This document shows positions 25,755 to 34,926 of a stretch of 51,127 nucleotides of DNA, one piece after another. Location: the NCBI RefSeq assembly GCF_900113085.1, contig NZ_FOOC01000014.1, positions 1-51,127 of the forward strand, in the 5' to 3' direction. How positions within the stretch are numbered: position 1 is the first letter of the stretch; each line of letters starts with the position of its first letter. The notes below the pieces were generated by a model that saw only the letters and a program-made list of their open reading frames with translations, made no database searches and had not been told where the DNA came from. Both the position numbers and the translations under genes were made by a program. The DNA comes from Fontimonas thermophila. GTDB lineage: Bacteria; Pseudomonadota; Gammaproteobacteria; Nevskiales; Nevskiaceae.

Positions 25755-25893
25755 GTGCCCGCGATCGGTCGGTGTGCCGCTGCTCGCTTGAAACCGCCGC
25801 TGTCGATGCCGCGCGTCTGCCCTCGCGCCGGATCGTGGCGGCATGCGCGCCGGTATCCGGTCGGCGGCACATAAAGTCACTTATGATGCCCGG

Positions 25894-27342
25894 ATGAGTG
25901 ACGTCTCCGAAGCCCGTCCCCACCACCGGCACCTGGAGCAGGCCCGCGCCCAGGTGATCGAACTGCTGCTGCGCCAGGCGGTGGAAAAGGAGCTGGTGTC
26001 GCGCTCCGAGAGCCGCCGGCAGGATGTCGTCGCCCAGCTCGTCGCGCGGCAGCACCAGGCGGCGCTGGAGCAGCGCCTGGCGCATTTTCATCCGGCAGAC
26101 ATCGCCTTCGTGCTGGAAAGTCTGCCGCCGGATGCACGTGCGATGGCCTGGTCGCTGGTCAAGCCGGAACGGCGCGGCGCCGTGCTGCTGGAGGCCTCCG
26201 ATGCGGTGCGCCGGTCGATCGCGCTGGGCATGTCCCCGGACGAGATCGCCGCCGTCGTGCGCACGCTCGATTCCGACGACATCGCCGATCTCGTCAGCAG
26301 CCTGCCCGAAGATTTGCGTCACGCCGTCGTCGAGCGGCTCGACCGCACCGACCAGGACGAGGTGCGGTCGGTGCTGTCGTTCCCGCCCGGCACCGTCGGC
26401 GCGATCATGGACATGGATTTCATCGCCGTGCGCGAGGATACGACGCTCGAGGCCGTGCAGCGGCTTCTGCGCCGCCGCAAGACGCTGCCGGCGCATACGA
26501 ACCAATTGTTCGTCGTCGATCGCAGCAACACGCTCAAGGGTTTGCTGCCGCTGTCACGGCTGCTGCTGGAGGAGCCGGAGACTTCGGTCGGCGAGGTGAT
26601 GATCCGCCAGCCGGTTTATTTCTATACCGACGACGAGGTCCGCGATGCGGTCGATGCCTTCGAGAAGTACGATCTGATCTCGGCGCCGGTCGTCAACCTG
26701 CACCAGCAGGTGGTGGGACGGATCACCGTCGATGCCGTCGTCGACGAGATCAATGCACGCGCGCAGAGCGAGTCGCTGCGCCAGGTCGGTTTGTCCGAGG
26801 AAGACGAAGATCTGTTCGCGCCGATCGCGCGCAGTGCGCGGCGCCGCTGGCCGTGGCTCGTGCTCAATCTGCTGACCGCGTTCTTCGCCTCGCGGGTGAT
26901 CGGCGCTTTCGAGGACATCATCGCCGAGCTGGTCGCGCTCGCCACATTGATGCCGATCGTCGCCAGCATCGGCGGCAACACCGGCAACCAATCGGTTGCG
27001 CTGGTGATCCGCGGGCTTGCGCTCAACCAGCTCGGGCCCTCGCAGTTGCGCCAGATCCTGCTGCGCGAGCTGCAGATCAACGCGATCAACGGTGCCCTCT
27101 GGGGCGCAGTGCTGGGTCTGGTGACGCTGGCGATTTATCACCACCTGCCGCTGGCCGCGGTGATCGCCGCCGCGCTGCTGCTCAACATGTTGGTCGCCGC
27201 GCTCGTTGGTGTGCTGACGCCGGTGGCCCTGCATCGCTTCGGGCGTGACCCGGCGATGGGGTCCAGCATCATTCTGACGGCGACGACCGACAGTATGGGC
27301 TTTTTCATCTTCCTTGGTCTTGCCGCGGCCTTCCTGGTTTGA
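25894..27342 (+). CDS. mgtE: MgtE-family magnesium transporter
   Basis: The 482-residue protein has the MgtE layout. An N-terminal helical domain (HFHPADIAFVLESLP, RLDRTDQDEVRSVL) comes first, followed by tandem CBS domains (FPPGTVGAIMDMDFIAV, then VGEVMIRQPVYFYTDDEVRD). The C-terminal five-helix channel domain carries RRRWPWLVLNLLTAFFAS, PIVASIGGNTGNQSVAL and a final helix ending AAAFLV. GGN.GNQ is the selectivity-pore signature. The cytosolic domains gate the channel according to Mg2+. A TATGAT hexamer at 25882-25887 ends six bases before the ATG and no ribosome site is present, so the mRNA may be leaderless. Confidence 0.94.
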   Translation: MSDVSEARPHHRHLEQARAQVIELLLRQAVEKELVSRSESRRQDVVAQLVARQHQAALEQRLAHFHPADIAFVLESLPPDARAMAWSLVKPERRGAVLLEASDAVRRSIALGMSPDEIAAVVRTLDSDDIADLVSSLPEDLRHAVVERLDRTDQDEVRSVLSFPPGTVGAIMDMDFIAVREDTTLEAVQRLLRRRKTLPAHTNQLFVVDRSNTLKGLLPLSRLLLEEPETSVGEVMIRQPVYFYTDDEVRDAVDAFEKYDLISAPVVNLHQQVVGRITVDAVVDEINARAQSESLRQVGLSEEDEDLFAPIARSARRRWPWLVLNLLTAFFASRVIGAFEDIIAELVALATLMPIVASIGGNTGNQSVALVIRGLALNQLGPSQLRQILLRELQINAINGALWGAVLGLVTLAIYHHLPLAAVIAAALLLNMLVAALVGVLTPVALHRFGRDPAMGSSIILTATTDSMGFFIFLGLAAAFLV

Positions 27343-27395
27343 ATTGAGCCCCGGCGGCATTTGTCCTAGAGTGCCCGGCCCTGACGGTTGCATCC

Positions 27396-28004
27396 ATGGC
27401 CAACGACGCACAGCTCATCGAAGACTTGATCGGCGCCGGTCGCCTGTTCCACCGGCGCGGCTGGGTGCCGGCGACCGGCGGCAATTTCTCCGCGCGTCTG
27501 GACGCCGCGCACATGCTGATCACCGCCTCCGGCTGTCACAAGGGCGAGCTGGCGGCAGCCGATTTTCTCGTCGCCGACCTCGATGGCCGACCCCTCCAGG
27601 CCACGCGCAAGGCCTCGTACGAGACGCTGCTGCACTGCCAGCTCTACCGCTTCGATCGCGGCATTGGCGCGGTGCTGCACACCCATTCGGTCGCCAATAC
27701 CGTGCTGTCGCGGCGCTACGAGGGGATTCGTCTGTCCGGTTACGAGCTGCTCAAGCTGCTGCCCGGGATCGCAACGCACGATGCCGAGGTCGTCGTGCCG
27801 GTGTTCGAGAACGACCAGGACATCGCCCGGCTGGCCGCGGCCGTGGACGCACACATGCACCGCCATCCGCAAATGCCCGCCTATCTGATCGCCGGCCATG
27901 GTCTCTACGCCTGGGGCGCGACGGTCGCGCAGGCGCGTTGGCGCGTCGAGGCCCTGGAATTCATGTTCGAATGCGAGTTGCGCGCTCGCCTTCTCAAGGA
28001 GTGA
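27396..28004 (+). CDS. mtnB: Methylthioribulose-1-phosphate dehydratase
   Basis: The 202-residue class II aldolase-fold enzyme dehydrates 5-methylthioribulose-1-phosphate in methionine salvage. Metal ligands are visible as His95 and His97 in LHTHS and His168 in AGHG. Other family markers are RGWVPATGGNFSAR, ITASGCHKG, KASYETLLH and LPGIATHDAEVVVPVFEN. Length is normal. It leads the mtnB-mtnD-mtnC unit: mtnD begins four bases after its stop with an AAGGAG site that lies inside the mtnB end. A TAGAGT hexamer at 27367-27372 could be its -10 element. Confidence 0.95.
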   Translation: MANDAQLIEDLIGAGRLFHRRGWVPATGGNFSARLDAAHMLITASGCHKGELAAADFLVADLDGRPLQATRKASYETLLHCQLYRFDRGIGAVLHTHSVANTVLSRRYEGIRLSGYELLKLLPGIATHDAEVVVPVFENDQDIARLAAAVDAHMHRHPQMPAYLIAGHGLYAWGATVAQARWRVEALEFMFECELRARLLKE

Positions 28005-28008
28005 TGCG

Positions 28009-28560
28009 ATGACGACCCTGACTATTTATGCCGAACACGATGCGAAAACCCCGCTCGCGCGGCACACCGAGTTCGCTGCGATCCGCGATGCGCTCGCGCA
28101 AATCGGCGTGGAGTTCGAGCGCTGGGAGGCGAGCCAGCCGCTGTCGCCGACGGCGAGCCAGGAGGAAGTCATGGCCGCCTATCGCACGTCCATCGACACA
28201 CTCGTCCGCAAATACGGCTTTCAGTCGGTCGATGTGGTCAGTATGCATCCGGACCATCCACAGGCCGAGGCCGCGCGCGGCAAATTCTTATCCGAGCACA
28301 CCCACACGGATTTCGAGACCCGCTTCTTCGTCGACGGCTCCGGGGCGTTTTACATCCGCAAGAACGGCAAGGTGTACATGCTCGTATGCACGCGCGGCGA
28401 TCTGGTCAACCTGCCGGCGAACACCACGCACTGGTTCGACATGGGGCCCCGCCCCAACTTCAAGGCGATCCGCTTTTTCCGCATCCCGGACGGCTGGGTC
28501 GGCCACTTCACCGGCGATCCGATCGCCGACCGGTTCCCCAAATACGAGGCGATGGTCTGA
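28009..28560 (+). CDS. mtnD: Acireductone dioxygenase
   Basis: The 183-residue cupin oxidises acireductone to the methionine precursor 2-oxo-4-methylthiobutyrate (Fe form) or to other products (Ni form). The 3-His/1-Glu metal set is present: His97 and His99 in EHTHTDFE, Glu103, and His141 in NTTHWFDMG. The pattern KFLSEHTHTDFETRFFVDGS continues into GAFYIRKNGKV. An AAGGAG site precedes the ATG at 28009. The sequence cannot tell Fe from Ni. The gene sits between mtnB and mtnC. Confidence 0.96.
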   Translation: MTTLTIYAEHDAKTPLARHTEFAAIRDALAQIGVEFERWEASQPLSPTASQEEVMAAYRTSIDTLVRKYGFQSVDVVSMHPDHPQAEAARGKFLSEHTHTDFETRFFVDGSGAFYIRKNGKVYMLVCTRGDLVNLPANTTHWFDMGPRPNFKAIRFFRIPDGWVGHFTGDPIADRFPKYEAMV

Positions 28561-28618
28561 TCCAGACCATCCGTGATCCGGCCGGACACAGCGCCACGGA
28601 CGGCTTTCTGGAGAACCG

Positions 28619-29293
28619 ATGATCAAGGCCATCGTGACGGATATCGAGGGAACCACCTCCTCGATCGATTTCGTGCATCGCACGCTGTTTCCGTATGCCA
28701 AGGCGCACCTGCGCGCGTTCTTGCATACGCATGCCGGTGACGCGGCGGTGCGCCGCCTGCTCGCCGAGGTCGAGCGGATCGAAAACCGCACGCTCTCGGT
28801 GGACGCGGCTGCCGATGTGCTCGAGCGCTGGATCGACGAGGACCGCAAGCTCACGCCGCTCAAGGCGCTGCAGGGCATGATCTGGCGGACCGGCTACGAA
28901 AGCGGTGCGCTCAAGGGTCATGTTTACCCCGATACACCGGAGTATCTGCGTCGCTGGCAGGCCCAGGGTAAGCGCTTGTACGTCTATTCCTCGGGCTCGG
29001 TGGAGGCGCAAAAGCTGATTTTCGCGCATACCGATTACGGCGATCTGACGCCGCTGTTCTCCGGGTATTTCGATACGCAGATAGGCGGTAAACGCGAGGT
29101 GGATTCGTATCGCAGGATACTGGAGCACCTCGCCTTGCCAGGCGCGGACGTTTTGTTTTTGTCGGACGTCGGCGAGGAGCTGGATGCCGCCCGTGCCGCA
29201 GGCATGCAGACCTGCCAGCTGCTGCGCGACGACAAGGCGGTTCCGGCCCGTGCCCATCCACAGGCGCGCAGCTTTGCCGACATCGTGGTATGA
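28619..29293 (+). CDS. mtnC: Enolase-phosphatase E1 (acireductone synthase)
   Basis: The 224-residue HAD-superfamily enzyme performs enolisation and dephosphorylation of diketomethylthiopentyl-1-phosphate to give acireductone, the substrate of MtnD. Visible motifs are the catalytic TDIEGTTSSIDFV (Asp8 and Glu10), GHVYPDTPEYLRRW, VYSSGSVEAQKLIF, and FLSDVGEELDAARAAGM. The two genes before it are mtnB and mtnD. Its own ribosome site is weak (GGAGAACCG directly before the ATG). No mtnA or mtnP gene is in the window. Confidence 0.95.
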   Translation: MIKAIVTDIEGTTSSIDFVHRTLFPYAKAHLRAFLHTHAGDAAVRRLLAEVERIENRTLSVDAAADVLERWIDEDRKLTPLKALQGMIWRTGYESGALKGHVYPDTPEYLRRWQAQGKRLYVYSSGSVEAQKLIFAHTDYGDLTPLFSGYFDTQIGGKREVDSYRRILEHLALPGADVLFLSDVGEELDAARAAGMQTCQLLRDDKAVPARAHPQARSFADIVV

Positions 29294-29310
29294 GGCCAGG
29301 CGCTGCCTGG

Positions 29311-29850
29311 CTACCGGTGCCCGGTGTAGTACCAGTGCCAGGGTTCGTATGCGAACCCGACGGCATTGCCGCGCGGATACGACAACCGAAAGCCAAAGCG
29401 ACCTGCATGCTGGCTTAGCCAGCGAAAGGCATCCGTGGACTCGAAGGCTTCGTCGAGGGCGGGGATTTTGTCGGTGCCGATGTCCACGGCGCGGCCGCTG
29501 TGGTGCTCGCTATAACCGGGTGGCGCATTGATGCGCAGGACTTCCGCGAGCGCCATGCCGCGCTCGAGCTTGGAGCGGATCAGCGCCGCCTGGAAGTCGA
29601 TGCTGCGGAACGCCGAGATGAGCGTGAGCTGGACACCGTCGGCGCTGGCGCGCTCACGCAGCTTGAGCCAGGCCCGTGCCGCGGCCGGCGAGAGCAGCTT
29701 GTCGCGTCCGTCCGCGCCCAGGCCGACCGGCGTCAGCCGTCGGGCCTGTCTGCAGAGCGGTAGCCCGCGCCGCGCGGGCAGATCCGGCGGAATGCCCAGC
29801 GCGCTCAATACGGCACGGATGCGTGCAGAATCGGCGTCGGCGTTTGCCAA
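29311..29850 (-). CDS. VanY-like D-alanyl-D-alanine carboxypeptidase (peptidase M15)
   Basis: The 179-residue protein has the zinc-peptidase pattern of the VanY/M15 family: ISAFRSIDFQ, GYSEHHSGRAVDIG (zinc His and Asp), and EPWHW (catalytic Glu and zinc His). It would trim D-Ala from peptidoglycan peptides. No clear signal peptide is present, which is odd for a cell-wall enzyme. The likely start is a TTG at 29848-29850, four bases past the cysQ stop, so translation may depend on coupling to cysQ. The rest of the family length is intact. Confidence 0.8.
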   Translation of the reverse strand: MANADADSARIRAVLSALGIPPDLPARRGLPLCRQARRLTPVGLGADGRDKLLSPAAARAWLKLRERASADGVQLTLISAFRSIDFQAALIRSKLERGMALAEVLRINAPPGYSEHHSGRAVDIGTDKIPALDEAFESTDAFRWLSQHAGRFGFRLSYPRGNAVGFAYEPWHWYYTGHR

Positions 29851-29853
29851 GGG

Positions 29854-30663
29854 TCACCCGGCTGCGCGCAGGCGTTCGCGCCATCCGGCATGAGGGTCGC
29901 CGATGACGACGAAGCCCGGGTTGAGCAACGAATCCTTCTGGTTGTAGCGCAGCGGCGCGAGATCCGGCAGCCGCAGCACCTCACCGCCTGCGCACTCGAC
30001 GACACATTGGCCAGCGGCGGTATCCCACTCGGAAGTCGGACCGGTGCGCGGGTACAGATCCGCTTCCCCGCTGGCGACGAGGCAAAACTTCAGCGAACTG
30101 CCCTTGCTGACGGCCGCATGGTCCGGCAGTTTCGCGAGCAGCGCATCGAGTGCGGCGTCCTTGTGTGAGCGGCTGACGACGAACACCGGACGATCGGCGC
30201 AGGCGCGCGTGCGCACGGCCTCGCGCGTCGTGCCGAGAATACGCACCGCGCCCAGCTCGCGCGCACCGGCAAAGACCGTGTTCAGCACTGGCGCGTACAC
30301 CACGCCGAGGACTGGCGTGTGATTCTCGATCAGCGCGACATTGACCGTGAATTCGCCATTGCGCTGGATGAATTCCTTGGTGCCGTCGAGCGGGTCTATG
30401 AGCCAGTACTGCCGCCAGCGCTGGCGCGTTTCAAAGGGCGTATCGGCGCCTTCTTCGGACAGCACCGGTATGCCCGGCGTCAGCTTTGCCAGACCTGCGC
30501 TCAGGGTCCGGTGCGAGGCGAGATCGGCCTGGGTCAGCGGCGATGCATCGTCCTTGTGGGAAACGGTGAAGTCGGATGCGTAGATGTCGAGGATGCGCTC
30601 GCCGGCCGCGCGGGCCAGGGCGATGACCTCGTCGAGCAGGGAGGAATCGGGATGCAAACCCAC
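29854..30663 (-). CDS. cysQ: 3'(2'),5'-bisphosphate nucleotidase CysQ
   Basis: The 269-residue enzyme hydrolyses 3'-phosphoadenosine 5'-phosphate left over from sulfate assimilation. It belongs to the inositol-monophosphatase fold. The metal site is visible as SEEG (Glu70 and Glu71), WLIDPLDGTKEF (Asp90 and Asp93) and the C-terminal TSEWDTAAGQ. SKGSSLKFCLVASGEADLYP is also typical. It starts with GTG at 30661-30663, six bases after an AGGA site. It is followed leftward by the VanY-like peptidase gene. Confidence 0.94.
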   Translation of the reverse strand: MGLHPDSSLLDEVIALARAAGERILDIYASDFTVSHKDDASPLTQADLASHRTLSAGLAKLTPGIPVLSEEGADTPFETRQRWRQYWLIDPLDGTKEFIQRNGEFTVNVALIENHTPVLGVVYAPVLNTVFAGARELGAVRILGTTREAVRTRACADRPVFVVSRSHKDAALDALLAKLPDHAAVSKGSSLKFCLVASGEADLYPRTGPTSEWDTAAGQCVVECAGGEVLRLPDLAPLRYNQKDSLLNPGFVVIGDPHAGWRERLRAAG

Positions 30664-30704
30664 GCGAGAGTCCTGGTGGAATGAGCGGCTATGATAGCTG
30701 TGCC

Positions 30705-31403
30705 ATGGATGCTTCCGTGAATTGGACGGAGGTCGAGTGGGTGCTGCTCGATATGGACGGCACCGTCCTCGACCTTGCTTTCGACAACTACTTCTGGCGC
30801 GAGCTGGTGCCGCAGCGGTATGCGCAGAAGAACGGCCTGACCCTCGAGCATGCGCGTGCCGTGCTCAAGCCCAAGTTCGAGGCGGTGATGCACACGCTGC
30901 CGTGGTATTGCACCGACTACTGGAGCGCACTCACCGGGCTCGACATGGCGGCGCTCAAGGCGGAGGTCAAGCACCGTATCGGGCCGGTTCCAGGCGCGGA
31001 AGCGTTCCTGCAGGCGGTGCGGCGCAGCGGCCGGCGCTTGTGGCTGGCGACCAATGCCCATCCCGACAGCTGGCGGCTCAAGCTCGAATACACCGGTTTC
31101 GGCCGGTATTTCGAGCGGGTGATCTGCTCGCACGACGTGGGTTATCCCAAGGAGGATCTGCGATTCTGGAGCGCCGTCTGCGAGGCGCATCCGTTCGCGC
31201 GCACACGCACGCTGTTCGTCGATGACAGCCTGCCCGTACTGCTGGCGGCACGGGCCTTCGGCATCGGCCAGGTGATCGGTATCCGCAAACCCGACGGTAC
31301 CCAGCCGGAACGGCCGCTGGATGCGGTGCCGTCGGTGCGCACGCTCGCCGACCTGACCCCGGCGCTGACCGCTGCGGATGCTTCTGCCGCGGCGCGGTCC
31401 TGA
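30705..31403 (+). CDS. yrfG: HAD-family GMP/IMP nucleotidase (YrfG-like)
   Basis: The 232-residue protein has the HAD motifs: LLDMDGTVLDL (nucleophile Asp), the Thr in WLATNAHPD, a Lys near GYPKEDL, and LFVDDSLPVLLAARAFG. The N-terminal segment, DNYFWRELVPQRYA and LPWYCTDYW match E. coli YrfG, which dephosphorylates GMP and IMP. It diverges from cysQ. A TATGAT hexamer at 30690-30695 ends nine bases before the ATG at 30705 and there is no clear ribosome site, so the transcript may be almost leaderless. Confidence 0.9.
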   Translation: MDASVNWTEVEWVLLDMDGTVLDLAFDNYFWRELVPQRYAQKNGLTLEHARAVLKPKFEAVMHTLPWYCTDYWSALTGLDMAALKAEVKHRIGPVPGAEAFLQAVRRSGRRLWLATNAHPDSWRLKLEYTGFGRYFERVICSHDVGYPKEDLRFWSAVCEAHPFARTRTLFVDDSLPVLLAARAFGIGQVIGIRKPDGTQPERPLDAVPSVRTLADLTPALTAADASAAARS

Positions 31404-31439
31404 GGTTGCCGGCGCCGTATCGGCGGGTGTGCTGTCGGC

Positions 31440-32702
31440 TCAGCGTCTGCCGCGCCCTCGCCGGCCGATGCGGTCGGAAGATCCGCCGTGATGCCGGCGA
31501 TCGCTCTCCCGGCGTGGGGCGATGTAATCCTGGGCGATCAGGTTGTATCCGCCTTCGAGCGGGGGAATGCGCATGCCGATGTATTTTTCGATTTCCGGCA
31601 GCGAGTAAACCCAGGTTTCACAGCACAACGAGATGGCGTCGCCCGAGGCACCGGCGCGCGCGGTGCGGCCGATGCGGTGGACATAGTCTTCCGGGTCCTG
31701 GGGGAGATCGTAGTTGACGACCAGATCGACGCCCGGAATGTGCAGGCCGCGGGCGGCGACATCGGTGGCGACCAGCACCGGCAGTCGGCCCGCCTTGAAT
31801 TCTTCGAGCAGGCGCAGGCGTTTGCCTTGGGAGACGTCGCCGGAGAGCACGCGCGCCTCGAAGCCGTTGGCACGCAGGCCGCGCTCGACCGTTTCCGCCT
31901 CGCGCTTGGTGTTGACGAAGATCAGCGTGCGCACGGTGCTACGGCTGCGCAACAAACCCACCAGCAGCGGCAATTTCTCGTCATTGGCGACATGAATCAT
32001 GGCCTGGCGGATTTTGTCCGCGGTGACCTGTTCCGGCTCGATCGCGATTCTCTGCGGATTGTTCATGTGCTCGTAGGCGAGCTCGAGCACACGGTGCGAC
32101 AGCGTCGCCGAGAACAAGTAGTTGCGCCGCGCCGATGGCGGCGGCATCTTGCGGATCAGGTAGCGGATGTCGGCGATGAATCCCAGATCGAACATGCGGT
32201 CCGCTTCGTCGAGAACCAGGACTTCGATCTGGCTGAGCGTGTAGGTGCGCTGCTTGTAGTAGTCGATGAGCCGGCCCGGTGTGCCGATGAGCAGATCGAC
32301 GCCGGATTCGATCGCGGCGCGCTGTGTTTCGTAGCCGGCGCCGCCATAGCAGACGGTCATGCGCAATCCGGTCTTCGCACCCAAGGCTTCGGCATCCTTG
32401 TGGATCTGCACGGCAAGCTCGCGCGTCGGTGCCAGAACGAGTGCGCGCGGCTGGCGGGGATCGTCGCCGGGTTTGCGCGGATGCGTGAGCAGCCAGTGCA
32501 TCGTCGCCAGCAGAAACGCGGCCGATTTCCCGGTGCCCGTCTGCGCCTGGCCGGCCAGATCCTCGCCGCGCAAGGCGCGCGGCAGTGCAGCGGCCTGGAT
32601 CGGGGTGCAATGCGTATAGCCGAGGGCATCGAGCCCGGCGAGCAGGCTCGGATGGAGTTCAAGATCGTGGAAGCGGAGGTCTGAAAGGTGGCTGGGGTGC
32701 AT
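31440..32702 (-). CDS. rhlB: DEAD-box ATP-dependent RNA helicase RhlB
   Basis: The 420-residue helicase carries all motifs: the Q motif region (FHDLELHPSLLAGLDALGY then TPIQ), AQTGTGKS, PTRELAVQI, GTPGRLID, VLDEADRMFDLGF, SATLS, TLIFVNTKREAE, VATDVAARGLHIPGVD and HRIGRTARAGASG. RhlB works with RNase E in the degradosome. The tail is Arg/Gly-rich (RIGRRGRGRR), typical for RNA contact. It faces away from trxA-rho as in E. coli, supporting the specific name. I use the ATG at 32700-32702; a TTG five codons upstream would lengthen it. Confidence 0.94.
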   Translation of the reverse strand: MHPSHLSDLRFHDLELHPSLLAGLDALGYTHCTPIQAAALPRALRGEDLAGQAQTGTGKSAAFLLATMHWLLTHPRKPGDDPRQPRALVLAPTRELAVQIHKDAEALGAKTGLRMTVCYGGAGYETQRAAIESGVDLLIGTPGRLIDYYKQRTYTLSQIEVLVLDEADRMFDLGFIADIRYLIRKMPPPSARRNYLFSATLSHRVLELAYEHMNNPQRIAIEPEQVTADKIRQAMIHVANDEKLPLLVGLLRSRSTVRTLIFVNTKREAETVERGLRANGFEARVLSGDVSQGKRLRLLEEFKAGRLPVLVATDVAARGLHIPGVDLVVNYDLPQDPEDYVHRIGRTARAGASGDAISLCCETWVYSLPEIEKYIGMRIPPLEGGYNLIAQDYIAPRRESDRRHHGGSSDRIGRRGRGRR

Positions 32703-32724
32703 GAACGGTAGAAACAAAGAACTC

Positions 32725-32768
32725 GCTGCTCTTGCAAGCAGCGGAAGGATCGGCTCAAATAAGAGCCG
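32725..32768 (-). promoter_or_regulatory. Two hairpins in the rhlB leader
   Basis: GCTGCT (32725-32730) pairs with AGCAGC (32737-32742), and CGGCTC (32751-32756) with GAGCCG (32763-32768). Both are short but perfect and lie just upstream of the rhlB start on the minus strand. They could shape translation or stability of the rhlB mRNA. The remaining 185 bases to trxA must contain both promoters, but I cannot place them. Confidence 0.3.
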
Positions 32769-32953
32769 TCACGGCTGCACGGCGAATCTCGAACTGACGC
32801 CGCCGTTTTTGGCCCGCAGTCATTCCCCGACTGAAAGAATCATAACCTTCTGTCGTTTTTTTCGCGCGGCTTGAGGCCCGGGATCCTCGGCCCCACTACC
32901 GATCGAGCGGGCGTGTGCCTGCGATTCCACCTTCATTCCGAGGTCATCATCCC

Positions 32954-33295
32954 ATGAGTGAACACATCTCTGCAGTTACCGACGCCAGCTTCGAGCAGGA
33001 AGTCAAGCAGGCCAGCCAGACACAGCCCGTGCTGGTCGATTTCTGGGCCGAGTGGTGCGGCCCCTGCCGCATGATCGCGCCGATTCTCGATCAGGTCGCA
33101 GCCGAGCACGCCGGCAAGCTCAAGGTGGTCAAGCTCAATGTCGATGAGAATCCGCAAACCCCGGCGGCCCTGGGTATCCGCGGCATTCCGACCCTGATTC
33201 TGTTCAAGAACGGCGCGCCGGTGGCGACCCAGGTCGGCGCCGTGCACAAGGCGCAGCTCAATGCGTTCGTCGCTCCCCATCTCAACGTCGCCTGA
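32954..33295 (+). CDS. trxA: Thioredoxin 1
   Basis: The 113-residue protein has the redox motif WCGPC (Cys35 and Cys38) in [20 protein letters not shown], the cis-proline segment [11 protein letters not shown], and the typical [12 protein letters not shown]. It reduces disulfides in ribonucleotide reductase, PAPS reductase and other cytosolic proteins. It is 18 bases ahead of rho, the conserved trxA-rho arrangement. An AGGTCATC segment before the ATG gives a moderate ribosome site. Confidence 0.97.
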   Translation: MSEHISAVTDASFEQEVKQASQTQPVLVDFWAEWCGPCRMIAPILDQVAAEHAGKLKVVKLNVDENPQTPAALGIRGIPTLILFKNGAPVATQVGAVHKAQLNAFVAPHLNVA

Positions 33296-33313
33296 TCGCA
33301 GCAAACGAGCAAC

Positions 33314-34828
<1,515 letters not shown>

Positions 34829-34854
34829 AAAAGCGAGCACAGTGCATGCAGCGG

Positions 34855-34881
34855 AAAAAGGCGCCGTTGTGGCGCCTTTTT
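34855..34881. terminator. Bidirectional terminator between rho and purD
   Basis: GGCGCC (34860-34865) pairs with GGCGCC (34871-34876) around GTTGT, flanked by AAAAA and TTTTT. It serves rightward rho and leftward purD, whose stop is at 34927. Confidence 0.88.
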
Positions 34882-34926
34882 CGTATGCGGGTGGTGATGT
34901 CCCGCACGGGGCGCGATGCGGGAGTG

